Below, piece after piece: positions 45,024 to 54,792 of a DNA stretch of 64,000 nt. The position numbers and the translations under genes are program-made. Every line of letters begins with the position of its first letter. Within the stretch, counting starts at the first letter, position 1. Under the pieces are notes generated by a model. The model saw only the letters and a program-made list of their open reading frames with translations, was not told the origin of the DNA and made no database searches. The stretch covers positions 1,116,001 through 1,180,000 of the forward strand of contig NZ_CP085211.1 in NCBI RefSeq assembly GCF_044797955.1. The letters are read 5' to 3'. This DNA comes from Idiomarina seosinensis_A. Its GTDB lineage: Bacteria; Pseudomonadota; Gammaproteobacteria; Enterobacterales; Alteromonadaceae.

Positions 45024-46361
45024 TTACTGACTGGATACTGATTGCTGTTCCAGTACCCGGTTGATTTCCTGCACTCGTGGCTGAGTTAAAGTGTACCCAC
45101 GCATGACTGCGGCTACAAGCAGTGATGCCAGCGCCGGCAGCAGTGCAAAGGCAATTAAAATGCCGTGTTGGGTATTTGCTGTTTGCAATTGGGCCGGTAC
45201 ATAATCATAAAACGCCAGCCACCAGCCTGCTATAGCGCCGCCAAGGGCTAAGCCCAGTTTGATAAAGAAGATAATTGAGGAGTACACCATGCCGGTGGCG
45301 CGCACTCCAAATTTAAAAAAGCCGAAGTCAACAACGTCGGCCATTTTAGCCCACAACATGGGTGTACCCATTTGCAAAAAGAAACCCCAGAAAAAGTACA
45401 ATACCGTCGCCAAAATAAAATTTTCGGCAGGTACCCAAAAGGCGGCAGCGCAGACAATAGCGGCAATTATCTGTACGCTGATATAGGCAGTTACCTTATC
45501 AATGTAGCGTGTGACGTACTGTGCTATCGCGCAGCCGAGGATATTGCCGACCATACCAATACTGATAAACAGTGTGACCATATCTGCGCGTAGCAAATAA
45601 TATTTGACGTAATAAATTGCCAGGGTGTTTTTAAGGGCAATACCGGTTAGAACGAGCGCGGCGGCCAGCGACAGCCGTCGCCACTGTGGGTTTTTCCACA
45701 GCATTTTAAGTCCGTCTGTTAAACTCATATTGCGGGTCTGCTGCGCTTTTAAGCGTTCTCGCGTACCCAAAAAGCACAACATAAACAGTAAAACACCCAG
45801 AATACTGAGTACCGCAATGGTTAGTTGATAACCGATAGCGCTGTCACCTCCGCCCAGCTTTTCCACCAGCGGTAGCGTGGTAGTGGTCACCAGAAGCCCG
45901 CCAAGCATCCCAAAAACGAAACGATACGATTGAACTGAGACCCGTTCCAAAGGGTCATCCGTAAGCACACCGCCTAACGCTGAGTAGGGAATGTTTATGG
46001 CGGTATAGGCCAGCATCAGTAGGCAGTAGGTAATATAGGCATAGATGATTTTACTTTGTGTGCTGATATCGGGAGTTGTAAATGCCAGTACGCTACAAAG
46101 AGCGAAGGGCAGAGCCATCCAGATGAGATAAGGCCTGAACTGGCCGTGACGGGAGCGCGTCTTATCGGTGATCAGTCCCATTAATGGGTCCGTAATCGCA
46201 TCGACTAAGCGAACGACCAGGAACATTGTGCCGACTACCGCCGCCGGAATACCAAAAATGTCGGTATAAAAAAAAGCCAGAAACAGCATAACCGTCTGGA
46301 AAATGATGTTACTGGCGGTGTCGCCGAGTCCGTACGCGACTTTTTCGCGACGGCTTAACAT
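45024..46361 (-). CDS. MelB-type (GPH family) sugar:cation symporter
   Basis: A 445-residue inner-membrane protein of the glycoside-pentoside-hexuronide family with twelve predicted helices. Typical marks are YGLGDTASNIIFQ at the N-terminus and DPLMGLITDKTRSRHGQFRPYL. It should import beta-glucosides or oligosaccharides with Na+ or H+. Its start overlaps the GH1 stop by 7 bases and the LacI gene follows after 17 bases. Confidence 0.92.
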   Translation of the reverse strand: MLSRREKVAYGLGDTASNIIFQTVMLFLAFFYTDIFGIPAAVVGTMFLVVRLVDAITDPLMGLITDKTRSRHGQFRPYLIWMALPFALCSVLAFTTPDISTQSKIIYAYITYCLLMLAYTAINIPYSALGGVLTDDPLERVSVQSYRFVFGMLGGLLVTTTTLPLVEKLGGGDSAIGYQLTIAVLSILGVLLFMLCFLGTRERLKAQQTRNMSLTDGLKMLWKNPQWRRLSLAAALVLTGIALKNTLAIYYVKYYLLRADMVTLFISIGMVGNILGCAIAQYVTRYIDKVTAYISVQIIAAIVCAAAFWVPAENFILATVLYFFWGFFLQMGTPMLWAKMADVVDFGFFKFGVRATGMVYSSIIFFIKLGLALGGAIAGWWLAFYDYVPAQLQTANTQHGILIAFALLPALASLLVAAVMRGYTLTQPRVQEINRVLEQQSVSSQ

Positions 46362-47743
46362 GATTCAGCCGGTACCTTTATCATGGGCCGGGAATGTAAA
46401 AATTGCTGCCATGCTTTTGCGCTTTCCTTTAATCGTCGCTGACCACTGTCAAAGTCAATGTGGACAATACCAAAACGTTGAGTATAGCCTTCAGCCCATT
46501 CAAAGTTATCCATTAAGCTCCAGATATAATAGCCTTTTATATCAATACCGGCATTAATACAGTCCTCAACAGCGTTAAGATGTTGCTGAAAGAAATCGAT
46601 CCGATTGTCGTCATTAATTTTGTTGTGACAAACAACGTCGTCATAAGCCACACCGTTTTCGGTAATGTAAACGGGGGGCAAGGTCGGATAGGTCTTTTTA
46701 AGCTGAGTCAGAATTTCTGTCAAGCCTTGAGGGTAAACCTCCCAGCCCATAGTAGTCAGATTGTCGCCTTGGGCCGGTACATCTTTAAACCAACCATCAG
46801 GGGTTTCCCTAAAGGTGGTGCGGGTATAATAATTTACCCCCAGAAAGTCGAGGGGCTGTTGCATCAGTTCAAGGTCGCCGTCTTCAATGTCCGGCTGCTC
46901 ATTGTCGCTAAGTTGTTTGAGCAACTCTGGATAACGGCCCTGTAACAACGGCTGCAGATACCAAAGGTTGTGATAAGCATGTGCGGTTTCAGCAGCGGTT
47001 CGGTCCGCCATAGAATCTGAAGCTGCATGGCAGGGACTAAAATTCAGAACAATGCCATGCTCTGAGGCTGGTGCCAGTTTGCGCATGCGCGGTAATGCTA
47101 ACGCATGAGCCAATAATAAATGATGTGCCGCCTGGCGGCCGTTTTTGCGTCGGTTACCAGAGTCGTGACTAACCGGATACGGCCCCGGAGCATGAATACC
47201 TGCCTCATAACTTAAGTAGGCACTACAAAATGGCTCGTTGATAGTGGAATAACTTTCTACCTTGTTACCGAGTGCACCAACAACAACTTCTGCATAATCA
47301 GCAAATCGATATGCAGTGTCTCGATTTAGCCAGCCACCCTGATCCTCTTCAAACTGTGGCAGGTCCCAGTGATAAAGGGTTACGTGTGTTTTTATGCCAC
47401 GCTCGAGCAGCGCATCGATCAACCGGCTGTAAAAGTTAAGGCCTGCCTGATTAACCGAACCATCAGCATTCATTACGCGGCCCCAGGCAATCGATAAGCG
47501 GTATGCATCGACTCCTAAGCTGGCGATAATTTCGACATCCTGTCGCCAGTATTTTACATGCTCACAGGCGCTATCACCGTTGCTGGCATCCTTTATTCTA
47601 TCGTTTTGACGGCAGAATGTGTCCCATATGCAAGTAGCTCGTCCGTTACGATCACCCTCTATTTGAAACGAGGAGGTTGCAACGCCGAAAATAAAGTCAG
47701 GTGATAGCAATCCGGAGTTTTTGTTTAATTGTAGTTTTGTCAT
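46355..47743 (-). CDS. GH1 beta-glucosidase
   Basis: A 462-residue cytoplasmic retaining beta-glucosidase. The acid/base Glu170 lies in STINEPFC and the nucleophile Glu362 in YITENG; FGVATSSFQIEG at the N-terminus is the family opening. No signal peptide. With the symporter it would split imported glucosides to glucose for Glk. First gene of the operon, 70 bases downstream of a predicted LacI operator. Confidence 0.96.
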   Translation of the reverse strand: MTKLQLNKNSGLLSPDFIFGVATSSFQIEGDRNGRATCIWDTFCRQNDRIKDASNGDSACEHVKYWRQDVEIIASLGVDAYRLSIAWGRVMNADGSVNQAGLNFYSRLIDALLERGIKTHVTLYHWDLPQFEEDQGGWLNRDTAYRFADYAEVVVGALGNKVESYSTINEPFCSAYLSYEAGIHAPGPYPVSHDSGNRRKNGRQAAHHLLLAHALALPRMRKLAPASEHGIVLNFSPCHAASDSMADRTAAETAHAYHNLWYLQPLLQGRYPELLKQLSDNEQPDIEDGDLELMQQPLDFLGVNYYTRTTFRETPDGWFKDVPAQGDNLTTMGWEVYPQGLTEILTQLKKTYPTLPPVYITENGVAYDDVVCHNKINDDNRIDFFQQHLNAVEDCINAGIDIKGYYIWSLMDNFEWAEGYTQRFGIVHIDFDSGQRRLKESAKAWQQFLHSRPMIKVPAESC

Positions 47744-47812
47744 TTTTTACCTAACGAAATCGCCGTTAAAAGGGTGGTTTTTGATTGCTAAACGTATAAA
47801 CTATGTTATAAA

Positions 47813-47826
47813 TGAAAGCGCTTACA
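47813..47826. promoter_or_regulatory. LacI-type operator in the GH1/FucP divergent region
   Basis: TGAAAGCGCTTACA, a near-palindrome with central CG of the kind bound by LacI-family proteins. Its exact reverse complement recurs before the GH16 gene. It lies 70 bases before GH1 and 59 before the FucP-type gene, so one site could control both directions. Confidence 0.75.
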
Positions 47827-47884
47827 TCATACTAGATGGTCTCTGTGCCATCGTCAAAAAAATAAAATAAGACGAGAGGGAATT

Positions 47885-49156
47885 ATGACAACGCCGCAAT
47901 CCTCGGCGCTAGTGGGCGGAGGTGATACCAATTACCGTTTTGCATTAACCGCACTAACTTCGCTATTTTTTATCTGGGGCTTTATTACTTGCCTGAACGA
48001 CATTCTGATCCCCTATCTTCGCTTACTGTTTGACCTTAACTACACGCAGTCAATGTTAATACAGTTCTGCTTTTTCGGCGCCTACTTTATTGTCTCTATC
48101 CCCGCCGGGCTGATGGTCGGCAAGATTGGTTATAAAATGGGCATTGTCACTGGCTTGTTAATTGCCGGTGCTGGTTGTGTGCTGTTTTATCCGGCCGCGA
48201 TGCTCGAGATTTACGGTTTGTTCTTGCTGGCGCTATTTATTCTGGCCTCTGGGGTAACGATTTTACAGGTGGCAGCAAATCCTTATGTGACGCGTTTAGG
48301 TCCCGAGCAAACCTCGTCCAGCCGTTTAACCATGACCCAGGCTTTTAACTCTCTGGGAACGACGGTTGCGCCATTTTTTGGTGCCTGGCTAATTTTTGGC
48401 GGTGTGGCTGACCCCGAGGTCAGTGGCGTAAGCAAAGATACTGTCTCTACGCCTTATTTTATTCTTGCCGCCACATTGGTACTGATGGCGCTAGTCTTTG
48501 TTAAGCTGAAACTACCTGACATGGGCAGAGTTGATGCTGCTGCACCCCTGCCGACCAAAGGCGGTGCCTGGGGACAGCGTCATTTAGTATTAGGTGCTGT
48601 TGGCATTTTTGTCTATGTCGGGGCGGAAGTCGGTATTGGTAGCTTTCTGGCCATTTACTTATCTCAGTCGGATATCGGTAATATGTCTACAGCTCAGGCT
48701 TCGCATTATATCTCATGGTACTTCGGTGGTGCGATGGTGGGGCGTTTTATCGGTGCTGCCGTGATGCAGAAGTTTGCCGGTAATAAAGTGTTGCTGTTTA
48801 ACGCTACAGTTGCCGTTATTTTAGTGGCCACCACCATCAATAGCAGTGGGGCATTGGCGATGTGGTCATTGTTGTTTGTTGGTCTGTGTAATTCGATTAT
48901 GTTCCCGACCATTTTCAGCCTGGCTTTACAAAATCTGAAGGAGAGCACCAGTCAGGGTTCCGGTATCTTGTGCCTGGCGATTGTCGGCGGTGCCATTGTA
49001 CCCTTGTTGCAAGGCGCTCTTGCTGACGCCACCAGCGTGCAGTTTGCCTTTGTGCTGCCGCTGCTTTGTTATGTCTATATTGCCTTTTATGGTTTTCATG
49101 GTTACAAACCACGGGCATTTCATTCCGTTGCGCAGGCACAGGAGGCCAAGTCATGA
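47885..49156 (+). CDS. FucP-type (FHS family) sugar:proton symporter
   Basis: A 423-residue major facilitator of the fucose-galactose-glucose:H+ family, twelve helices. Marks: FFIWGFITCLNDILIPYL, QAFNSLGTTVAPFFG and the C-terminal GGAIVPLLQGALAD. Likely imports glucose released by the GH3 enzyme in the periplasm. The start follows GAGAGGGAA. Its stop overlaps the GH3 start as ATGA. Confidence 0.93.
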   Translation: MTTPQSSALVGGGDTNYRFALTALTSLFFIWGFITCLNDILIPYLRLLFDLNYTQSMLIQFCFFGAYFIVSIPAGLMVGKIGYKMGIVTGLLIAGAGCVLFYPAAMLEIYGLFLLALFILASGVTILQVAANPYVTRLGPEQTSSSRLTMTQAFNSLGTTVAPFFGAWLIFGGVADPEVSGVSKDTVSTPYFILAATLVLMALVFVKLKLPDMGRVDAAAPLPTKGGAWGQRHLVLGAVGIFVYVGAEVGIGSFLAIYLSQSDIGNMSTAQASHYISWYFGGAMVGRFIGAAVMQKFAGNKVLLFNATVAVILVATTINSSGALAMWSLLFVGLCNSIMFPTIFSLALQNLKESTSQGSGILCLAIVGGAIVPLLQGALADATSVQFAFVLPLLCYVYIAFYGFHGYKPRAFHSVAQAQEAKS

Positions 49157-51681
49157 AACGCGCTTATCTAACAACTGCTATAGCCCTTGCTCTATCCGCA
49201 GCCGTTGGTTGCTCACAGTCAGTCAATGAAAATCATACAGGGCCGATAAACAATGACATTTGGCCTGAGCTTGATCTGCCGGTTAAGCAAAAGCCCGCAA
49301 TGGAGCAACGCATTGACGAGTTACTGGCGAAGATGACGCTGGAGCAAAAAGTCGCTCAGATGATCCAGCCGGAGATTCGTGATATTACCGTAGAAGATAT
49401 GCGTAAGTACGGTTTTGGTTCGTACCTTAATGGTGGGGGAGCCTTTCCAAATAATGATAAGTACGCAACTCCGCAGGACTGGATAGCGCTGGCAGAATCC
49501 TTTTATCAGGCCTCTGTTGATGACAGCATTGACGGCATCAATATACCGACAATGTGGGGGACTGACGCGGTGCATGGCCACAACAATGTACTGGGCGCGA
49601 CAATTTTTCCGCACAATATCGGTTTAGGTGCTGCCAATAATCCTCAACTGATAAAAGACATCGCCGGTGTTACCGCAACGGAAGTCATGGTAACGGGAAT
49701 TGACTGGGTTTTTGCACCGACGGTTGCGGTTGCCCGTGATGTGCGCTGGGGCCGTACCTACGAGAGTTATTCGGAAAATCCACAAATTGTGCATGATTAT
49801 GCAGCAGCTATTGTCGAAGGATTGCAAGGGGACGTGGCAAAGAATTTCCTTGATGAGCGTCATGTGATAAGTACTGTCAAACATTTTATCGGCGATGGCG
49901 CAACAACTGCGGGCATTGACCAGGGCAATGCTGAAATCGGTGAACAGCAGCTGTTTGATTATCATGCCCAGGGCTACGTGGGTGGGCTGCAAGCCGGAGC
50001 GCAGACTGTCATGGCCAGTTTTAACAGCTGGAATGGTAAAAAGATCCACGGTGACGAATATCTGCTGACTGATGTACTGAAGCAGAAAATGGGTTTTGAC
50101 GGTTTTGTGGTAGGAGACTGGAATGGCCATGGCCAAATTCAGGGCTGTACCAACGCCAATTGTCCCCAGGCTGCGAACGCCGGGTTGGATATGTACATGG
50201 TGCCAACTGACGCCTGGAAGCCTTTGTACGAAAATCTCATTGCTCAGGCCCGCGATGGTATCATCCCCATGGAGCGTATAAACGATGCGGTGCGCCGTAT
50301 ATTGCGCGTTAAAATGCGTGCCGATTTATTCGATAAACCCAGCCCCGCTGAGCGTCCCCTGTCCGGAAAAACTGAGTTAATTGGAGCTGATGAGCATCGC
50401 GAAGTGGCTCGCCAGGCGGTTCGGGAATCCCTGGTTATGCTTAAGAATAACGATGGCCTGCTGCCGTTAAACCCAAACCAGCAAATACTGGTGGCCGGTG
50501 CGGCTGCCGATAATATCGGTCAACAGTCAGGTGGCTGGACGATTAGCTGGCAGGGTACTGGCAACACCAATGCAGACTTTCCGGGCGGAACCTCGATTTT
50601 CCAGGGGATAGCCGATGCAGTAACCGAGCTGGGCGGCGATGTTGAATTAGCTGTCGATGGCGCCTATAAGCAAAAGCCGGATGTTGCTGTCGTCGTGTAC
50701 GGCGAAACACCTTATGCTGAGGGCAACGGCGATATAAATAATGTTGATTATCAACGTAATAATCCGGTTGATCAGCAGTTGCTTGAAAAATTACAGGCGC
50801 AAGGCATACCGGTGGTGTCTGTTTTTATTAGTGGCCGACCAATGTATGTAAATCCTGAGCTGAATGCTTCCGATGCGTTTGTGGCGGCCTGGTTACCCGG
50901 TTCAGAGGGGCAGGGCGTAGCTGATGTCATTATTGCCGATGAGACAGGTAAACCCCGTTATCCGATGACCGGGAAATTGCCTTTCTCCTGGCCTGCTAAC
51001 CCTGCCCAAGGTCGCCTTAATTCCGATCAGGACAGTTACGCTCCGCTTTTAAAGTTAGGCTTTGGCTTAAGTTATGGTGAACAAAGTACGCTAGCGGACC
51101 AACTGCCCACGCATTTTTCCGATCAAGAGATGTTGGCCGATATGCCTATCTTCGATCGTGGCCCACAAAGCCCCTGGCAGTTACAGATTTTTAATGAGCA
51201 GCAGCGCATCGAGGTAACCAGCAGTGTGCAGGCGATCGATGGCCTGCGTAGCTCAACTTTTGATGACCAGGTTCAGGAAGATGCACGTGAATTTATCTTT
51301 GCGGACAGTGACACCGCAGGGTTCAGTTTTATTAGCCCGTTCAGTCGAGATTTGAGGGCTTTTGCCGGTGACAGTGGGGTACTGAACTTGTCCTATAAAG
51401 TTGATCGGATTCCAAAGCAGCCGCTTTACCTACAGATGAACTGCTTATCAGGTGACTGCCAGGTAAAGGTCGATATTCAGCCGCAATTACAGCAGGCGGA
51501 AGTGGGCGAGTGGCAAACTCTATCGTTGTCATTGCAATGTTTGCAGCAAGCCGGTTTGAACACTTCAGCAGTCGGTGAAGTATTCAGCCTTGCTCATGCG
51601 GCGCCACTGACGTTTAGCATTCGTGATATTCGACTGATTGCTGAAAAAGCGGAAGATACGCAAAGTCTCTGTCTGGATTAA
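49153..51681 (+). CDS. GH3 exo-beta-glucosidase lipoprotein (ExoP-like)
   Basis: An 842-residue lipoprotein. The signal peptide ends in AVGC (Cys20), so it is probably anchored in a membrane facing the periplasm or surface. The GH3 core spans about 45-390 with KHFIGDG and the nucleophile Asp322 in VVGDWNG; the second alpha/beta domain lies about 430-660; a C-terminal beta-sandwich (about 690-842) resembles the extra domain of marine ExoP-type enzymes. Likely cuts beta-1,3/1,4-gluco-oligosaccharides from the end. The ATG at 49153 follows AGGAGG; the longer upstream frame lies in the permease gene. Confidence 0.93.
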   Translation: MKRAYLTTAIALALSAAVGCSQSVNENHTGPINNDIWPELDLPVKQKPAMEQRIDELLAKMTLEQKVAQMIQPEIRDITVEDMRKYGFGSYLNGGGAFPNNDKYATPQDWIALAESFYQASVDDSIDGINIPTMWGTDAVHGHNNVLGATIFPHNIGLGAANNPQLIKDIAGVTATEVMVTGIDWVFAPTVAVARDVRWGRTYESYSENPQIVHDYAAAIVEGLQGDVAKNFLDERHVISTVKHFIGDGATTAGIDQGNAEIGEQQLFDYHAQGYVGGLQAGAQTVMASFNSWNGKKIHGDEYLLTDVLKQKMGFDGFVVGDWNGHGQIQGCTNANCPQAANAGLDMYMVPTDAWKPLYENLIAQARDGIIPMERINDAVRRILRVKMRADLFDKPSPAERPLSGKTELIGADEHREVARQAVRESLVMLKNNDGLLPLNPNQQILVAGAAADNIGQQSGGWTISWQGTGNTNADFPGGTSIFQGIADAVTELGGDVELAVDGAYKQKPDVAVVVYGETPYAEGNGDINNVDYQRNNPVDQQLLEKLQAQGIPVVSVFISGRPMYVNPELNASDAFVAAWLPGSEGQGVADVIIADETGKPRYPMTGKLPFSWPANPAQGRLNSDQDSYAPLLKLGFGLSYGEQSTLADQLPTHFSDQEMLADMPIFDRGPQSPWQLQIFNEQQRIEVTSSVQAIDGLRSSTFDDQVQEDAREFIFADSDTAGFSFISPFSRDLRAFAGDSGVLNLSYKVDRIPKQPLYLQMNCLSGDCQVKVDIQPQLQQAEVGEWQTLSLSLQCLQQAGLNTSAVGEVFSLAHAAPLTFSIRDIRLIAEKAEDTQSLCLD

Positions 51682-51700
51682 TTAGCATTTGCCGCGTATA

Positions 51701-51736
51701 AAAAAAGCTCCGATGACCAGACATCGGAGCTTTTTT
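51701..51736. terminator. Bidirectional terminator between GH3 and TonB receptor genes
   Basis: A 15-bp stem AAAAAAGCTCCGATG / CATCGGAGCTTTTTT with a 6-base loop, symmetric for the convergent genes. Confidence 0.92.
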
Positions 51737-51768
51737 ACTATCCCGGGGAAGGATAATTCAAGCTTTAA

Positions 51769-54700
51769 TTAAAAGGTATAACGCGCACCGAGGGCGTAAC
51801 GTGGTCCGTATTGACGGGCAAACAGGAATTGCTCTTCGTAACGGCCATAGCCTTCTTCGGTTTCGTTATTCAGGTTGATGCCTTCAAAGAACACCGTTAG
51901 CTTTTCGGTTACATCATAGTTAACGCTGAGGTCCCATTGACCAAATGAGCGTGCAAACTGGGGCGGTGCATCAGAAGAACCCTGCGCCTGACCCACTCCC
52001 AGCAGATAGCTGTCACGCCAGGCGTATGTTGCGCGCACTGACCAGCCGTGCTTCTCATAAAACAGTTGCAGGTTAGCCGAATCACTTAAGCCGACCAGCG
52101 GTGACTGTTGATCTAAGCTATCAACATCAAAGCTGGTATCGCCATCGACAATTGTTGCATTCGCTGCTGTGCCAAAGCCTGACTGACCAAACAGATGCTG
52201 CACCGCAATCTCAAAGCCATCCACTGACTTCTCGTCGGTATTACTTGGCTGGCTGATGTTCCATACCATCAAAGGGTCATCGGCACTGGGTTCGATAGCA
52301 CCATCGCCATTACCGTGGCCGTTTGCCAACATCTGTTCGAAGATGGCAGTCGAGGTCGCCTGCTCATCGCGTGCTTCGATATCGGCAATTGCCTGTTGAT
52401 AGCGTGGACCCTGAAAGATATCGCGGATACCGTCAATAGTTGTTTCGGTAATGGTGTTCTGGATGAAGTTATCCACGTCTTTGCTAAAGTAACCCACGGA
52501 CGCGTAACTGCCTTCACCATAATAATATTCCAGTGACAGATCGAGATTTGTAGACTCAAACGGTAGCAGGTTAGGGTTACCGCTGCTGCCTGTACGGGCG
52601 CCTGGTTTCGGGCTGCCGCTCAAACTGCGGCCACCAGCTAACGCGCCCAGAGGAGCTCGTGCAATGGTTTTACCGGTCGAGAAACGGGCGACCAGGTCGT
52701 CTGTTAAATCAACTTTAACGTCTAACATCGGCAAGAATACATCGTGCTCACCGGTTTGGGTCAAGAAGTTGGATTCGCCGCCACCTTCGTATTGCATGAT
52801 CCACTCAGAAGCGCTGACCCAGTTAACTTGTTGTTCAACACGCTGACGAACAACACTGGTGACGTCGGTTTGTTCATAACGCACGCCAAAGTTAACCTGA
52901 GTGAAGAATCCGGCAACGTCAAACTCCCATTCTGACTGAATGAAGGCAGCGTCTGTTTCTTCCAGCACGGTATTGCGGCCGGTAATATCGCCTGGCCGGA
53001 TACCGACATAAAATTCATCTGCTCCCATAAGCTCTTCGGTTAAAAAAGCTTCCTGGCGTGCCAACGCTTCTTCGATATCATAGGTGTAGTAATAGTTTTG
53101 TGCCAGAGCTGTACCGCCACCGGCAAACTCATCTAAGAAACCCTCTGTGGTGTTATACACAAACATCCCGTCGGGAAATATTTCAGTAAAGCTTGGGTTG
53201 AACCCCGGGCCGCCGCGTAAACCACTCCAGGCGTTATAGCCATTCATGTCTTGTTCAGTGCGGGTTACGCCACCGGTAACTTTAGTCAGGGGCAGATTAA
53301 ATACCGAGTTATACCAGCTGGCTTCAACTTGATATTGCTCGATATTCGACTCGCCCGGGTTACGCAGGAACTGGCTGAAATTAGAGTCAATTTCGCTGCG
53401 CCCAAGCACAGTGGAACCATTATTCCAAAGCACACTGGCCTGAGGGATTTCACCGTCCCGATAGTCGTATATTTTGGTACGAAGCTGGTCTGAGCCTAAA
53501 ATAATCTGACCCGTTGAGTGAATACCTTCGTCCGCACCATTATCAATCTTGTTACTGGAATCGTGGACATCAACCATCAGGTTAAGATCAGGGGTTAGAT
53601 CCCAGCTTAAATTCAAGCCAATCGAGTCTGCTTCAATTTCAGTGGTATCCCAGTTGGCGGTAAATGAGGCATCATTGCCGGCAATGTCGGCATACACTGC
53701 GGTGCCATTTTCATCCAGAATGTAAGAGTTGATGTTACCACCGAACTCATTCCAGATACCCCAGCCATAACCAACCCGGCCCGAGGTACGCCGTGAGCCG
53801 GTATAATCTGCGGTAAGCACCATGGTATCAGTTGGTGCAAACTGCAGGGTAACCTGACCGTTGGTGCGTTCATTCTGAACATCGGTAAAGCCGTAGTTCA
53901 TATCTTTTGGAAAGAAGTGATTACCAATTCGCTCTCCGTCTTCACCTACCGCTCGGGGGTCAGTAAACTCGCCTTCGTCCAGCTCAGGTAAACCGACATT
54001 TGCCTGCCAACCCTGGATATTAGCATATTGTTGCTGGAAGTCGCGGCGGTGCTGAGATACAGACACGGCCACACCAAACATGTCATCTGCAAAGGTATCA
54101 CTGTAAAGCGCTGCAATTTCAGGGGTTACTGAGTCGCCGGTATCAACCGAACTGTCGTGCATGGCTTTACCGGAAATCACGAACTGGCGTTCGGACGTTT
54201 GAAAAGGCCGTGTAGTAACGATATTAACAGTAGCGCCTAAGCCACCACTGGGCATTGCCGCCCGGGCAGTTTTATAAACTTCCAGCGCGGTCACGTTTTC
54301 TGACGATAATGCTTCCATATTATACGAGCGCGAGAAGCCGGTTGAAGGCATTTGCCGCCCGTTTAATGTCACTAGGTTAAATTCAGGGCCAAAACCCCGT
54401 ACCGTTATTTGGCTACCTTCACCATCGCTTCGGCTAATCGATACACCAGTAATTCGTTGCAGTGATTCGGCTAGGTTAGTATCAGGGAATTTGCCCATTT
54501 CTTCGGCGGAGATACCATCAACTACGCCAGAGGATTGGCGCTTGAATGCAGTAGAACGCGACAAACTGCCGCGAATACCCTGCACGTTAATGACTTCCAT
54601 TGCGTTTTGCTCTCGCTCCTGCAGTTGTTGCTCGGCCTGCACGTTTTCTGCTGACTCTGCGTCTTGCTGTTGTGCAAAAGTCGGAAATATCAGGCCGGCA

Positions 54701-54774
54701 CTCAATACGACTGAGACGGCTGCCGCAACGGGGCTTTTGCTAAACATAAGTGGTTTTTTCATTATCTTATCCAT
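51769..54774 (-). CDS. TonB-dependent outer-membrane receptor for glucan oligosaccharides
   Basis: A 1001-residue outer-membrane protein. The signal peptide ends near TFAQQ (about 35). A TonB-box-like EVINVQGI precedes the plug (about 60-190, GKFPDTNLAESLQRITGVSI), then the 22-strand barrel, ending in the aromatic C-terminus ARYTF required for Bam assembly. The length and plug are those of Caulobacter-type carbohydrate receptors. It follows the GH16 gene by 18 bases, so the ligand is likely laminarin fragments; this is inferred. An ATG at 54762 is an alternative start. Confidence 0.93.
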   Translation of the reverse strand: MDKIMKKPLMFSKSPVAAAVSVVLSAGLIFPTFAQQQDAESAENVQAEQQLQEREQNAMEVINVQGIRGSLSRSTAFKRQSSGVVDGISAEEMGKFPDTNLAESLQRITGVSISRSDGEGSQITVRGFGPEFNLVTLNGRQMPSTGFSRSYNMEALSSENVTALEVYKTARAAMPSGGLGATVNIVTTRPFQTSERQFVISGKAMHDSSVDTGDSVTPEIAALYSDTFADDMFGVAVSVSQHRRDFQQQYANIQGWQANVGLPELDEGEFTDPRAVGEDGERIGNHFFPKDMNYGFTDVQNERTNGQVTLQFAPTDTMVLTADYTGSRRTSGRVGYGWGIWNEFGGNINSYILDENGTAVYADIAGNDASFTANWDTTEIEADSIGLNLSWDLTPDLNLMVDVHDSSNKIDNGADEGIHSTGQIILGSDQLRTKIYDYRDGEIPQASVLWNNGSTVLGRSEIDSNFSQFLRNPGESNIEQYQVEASWYNSVFNLPLTKVTGGVTRTEQDMNGYNAWSGLRGGPGFNPSFTEIFPDGMFVYNTTEGFLDEFAGGGTALAQNYYYTYDIEEALARQEAFLTEELMGADEFYVGIRPGDITGRNTVLEETDAAFIQSEWEFDVAGFFTQVNFGVRYEQTDVTSVVRQRVEQQVNWVSASEWIMQYEGGGESNFLTQTGEHDVFLPMLDVKVDLTDDLVARFSTGKTIARAPLGALAGGRSLSGSPKPGARTGSSGNPNLLPFESTNLDLSLEYYYGEGSYASVGYFSKDVDNFIQNTITETTIDGIRDIFQGPRYQQAIADIEARDEQATSTAIFEQMLANGHGNGDGAIEPSADDPLMVWNISQPSNTDEKSVDGFEIAVQHLFGQSGFGTAANATIVDGDTSFDVDSLDQQSPLVGLSDSANLQLFYEKHGWSVRATYAWRDSYLLGVGQAQGSSDAPPQFARSFGQWDLSVNYDVTEKLTVFFEGINLNNETEEGYGRYEEQFLFARQYGPRYALGARYTF

Positions 54775-54792
54775 TTCTGTTTGTCGTACTGA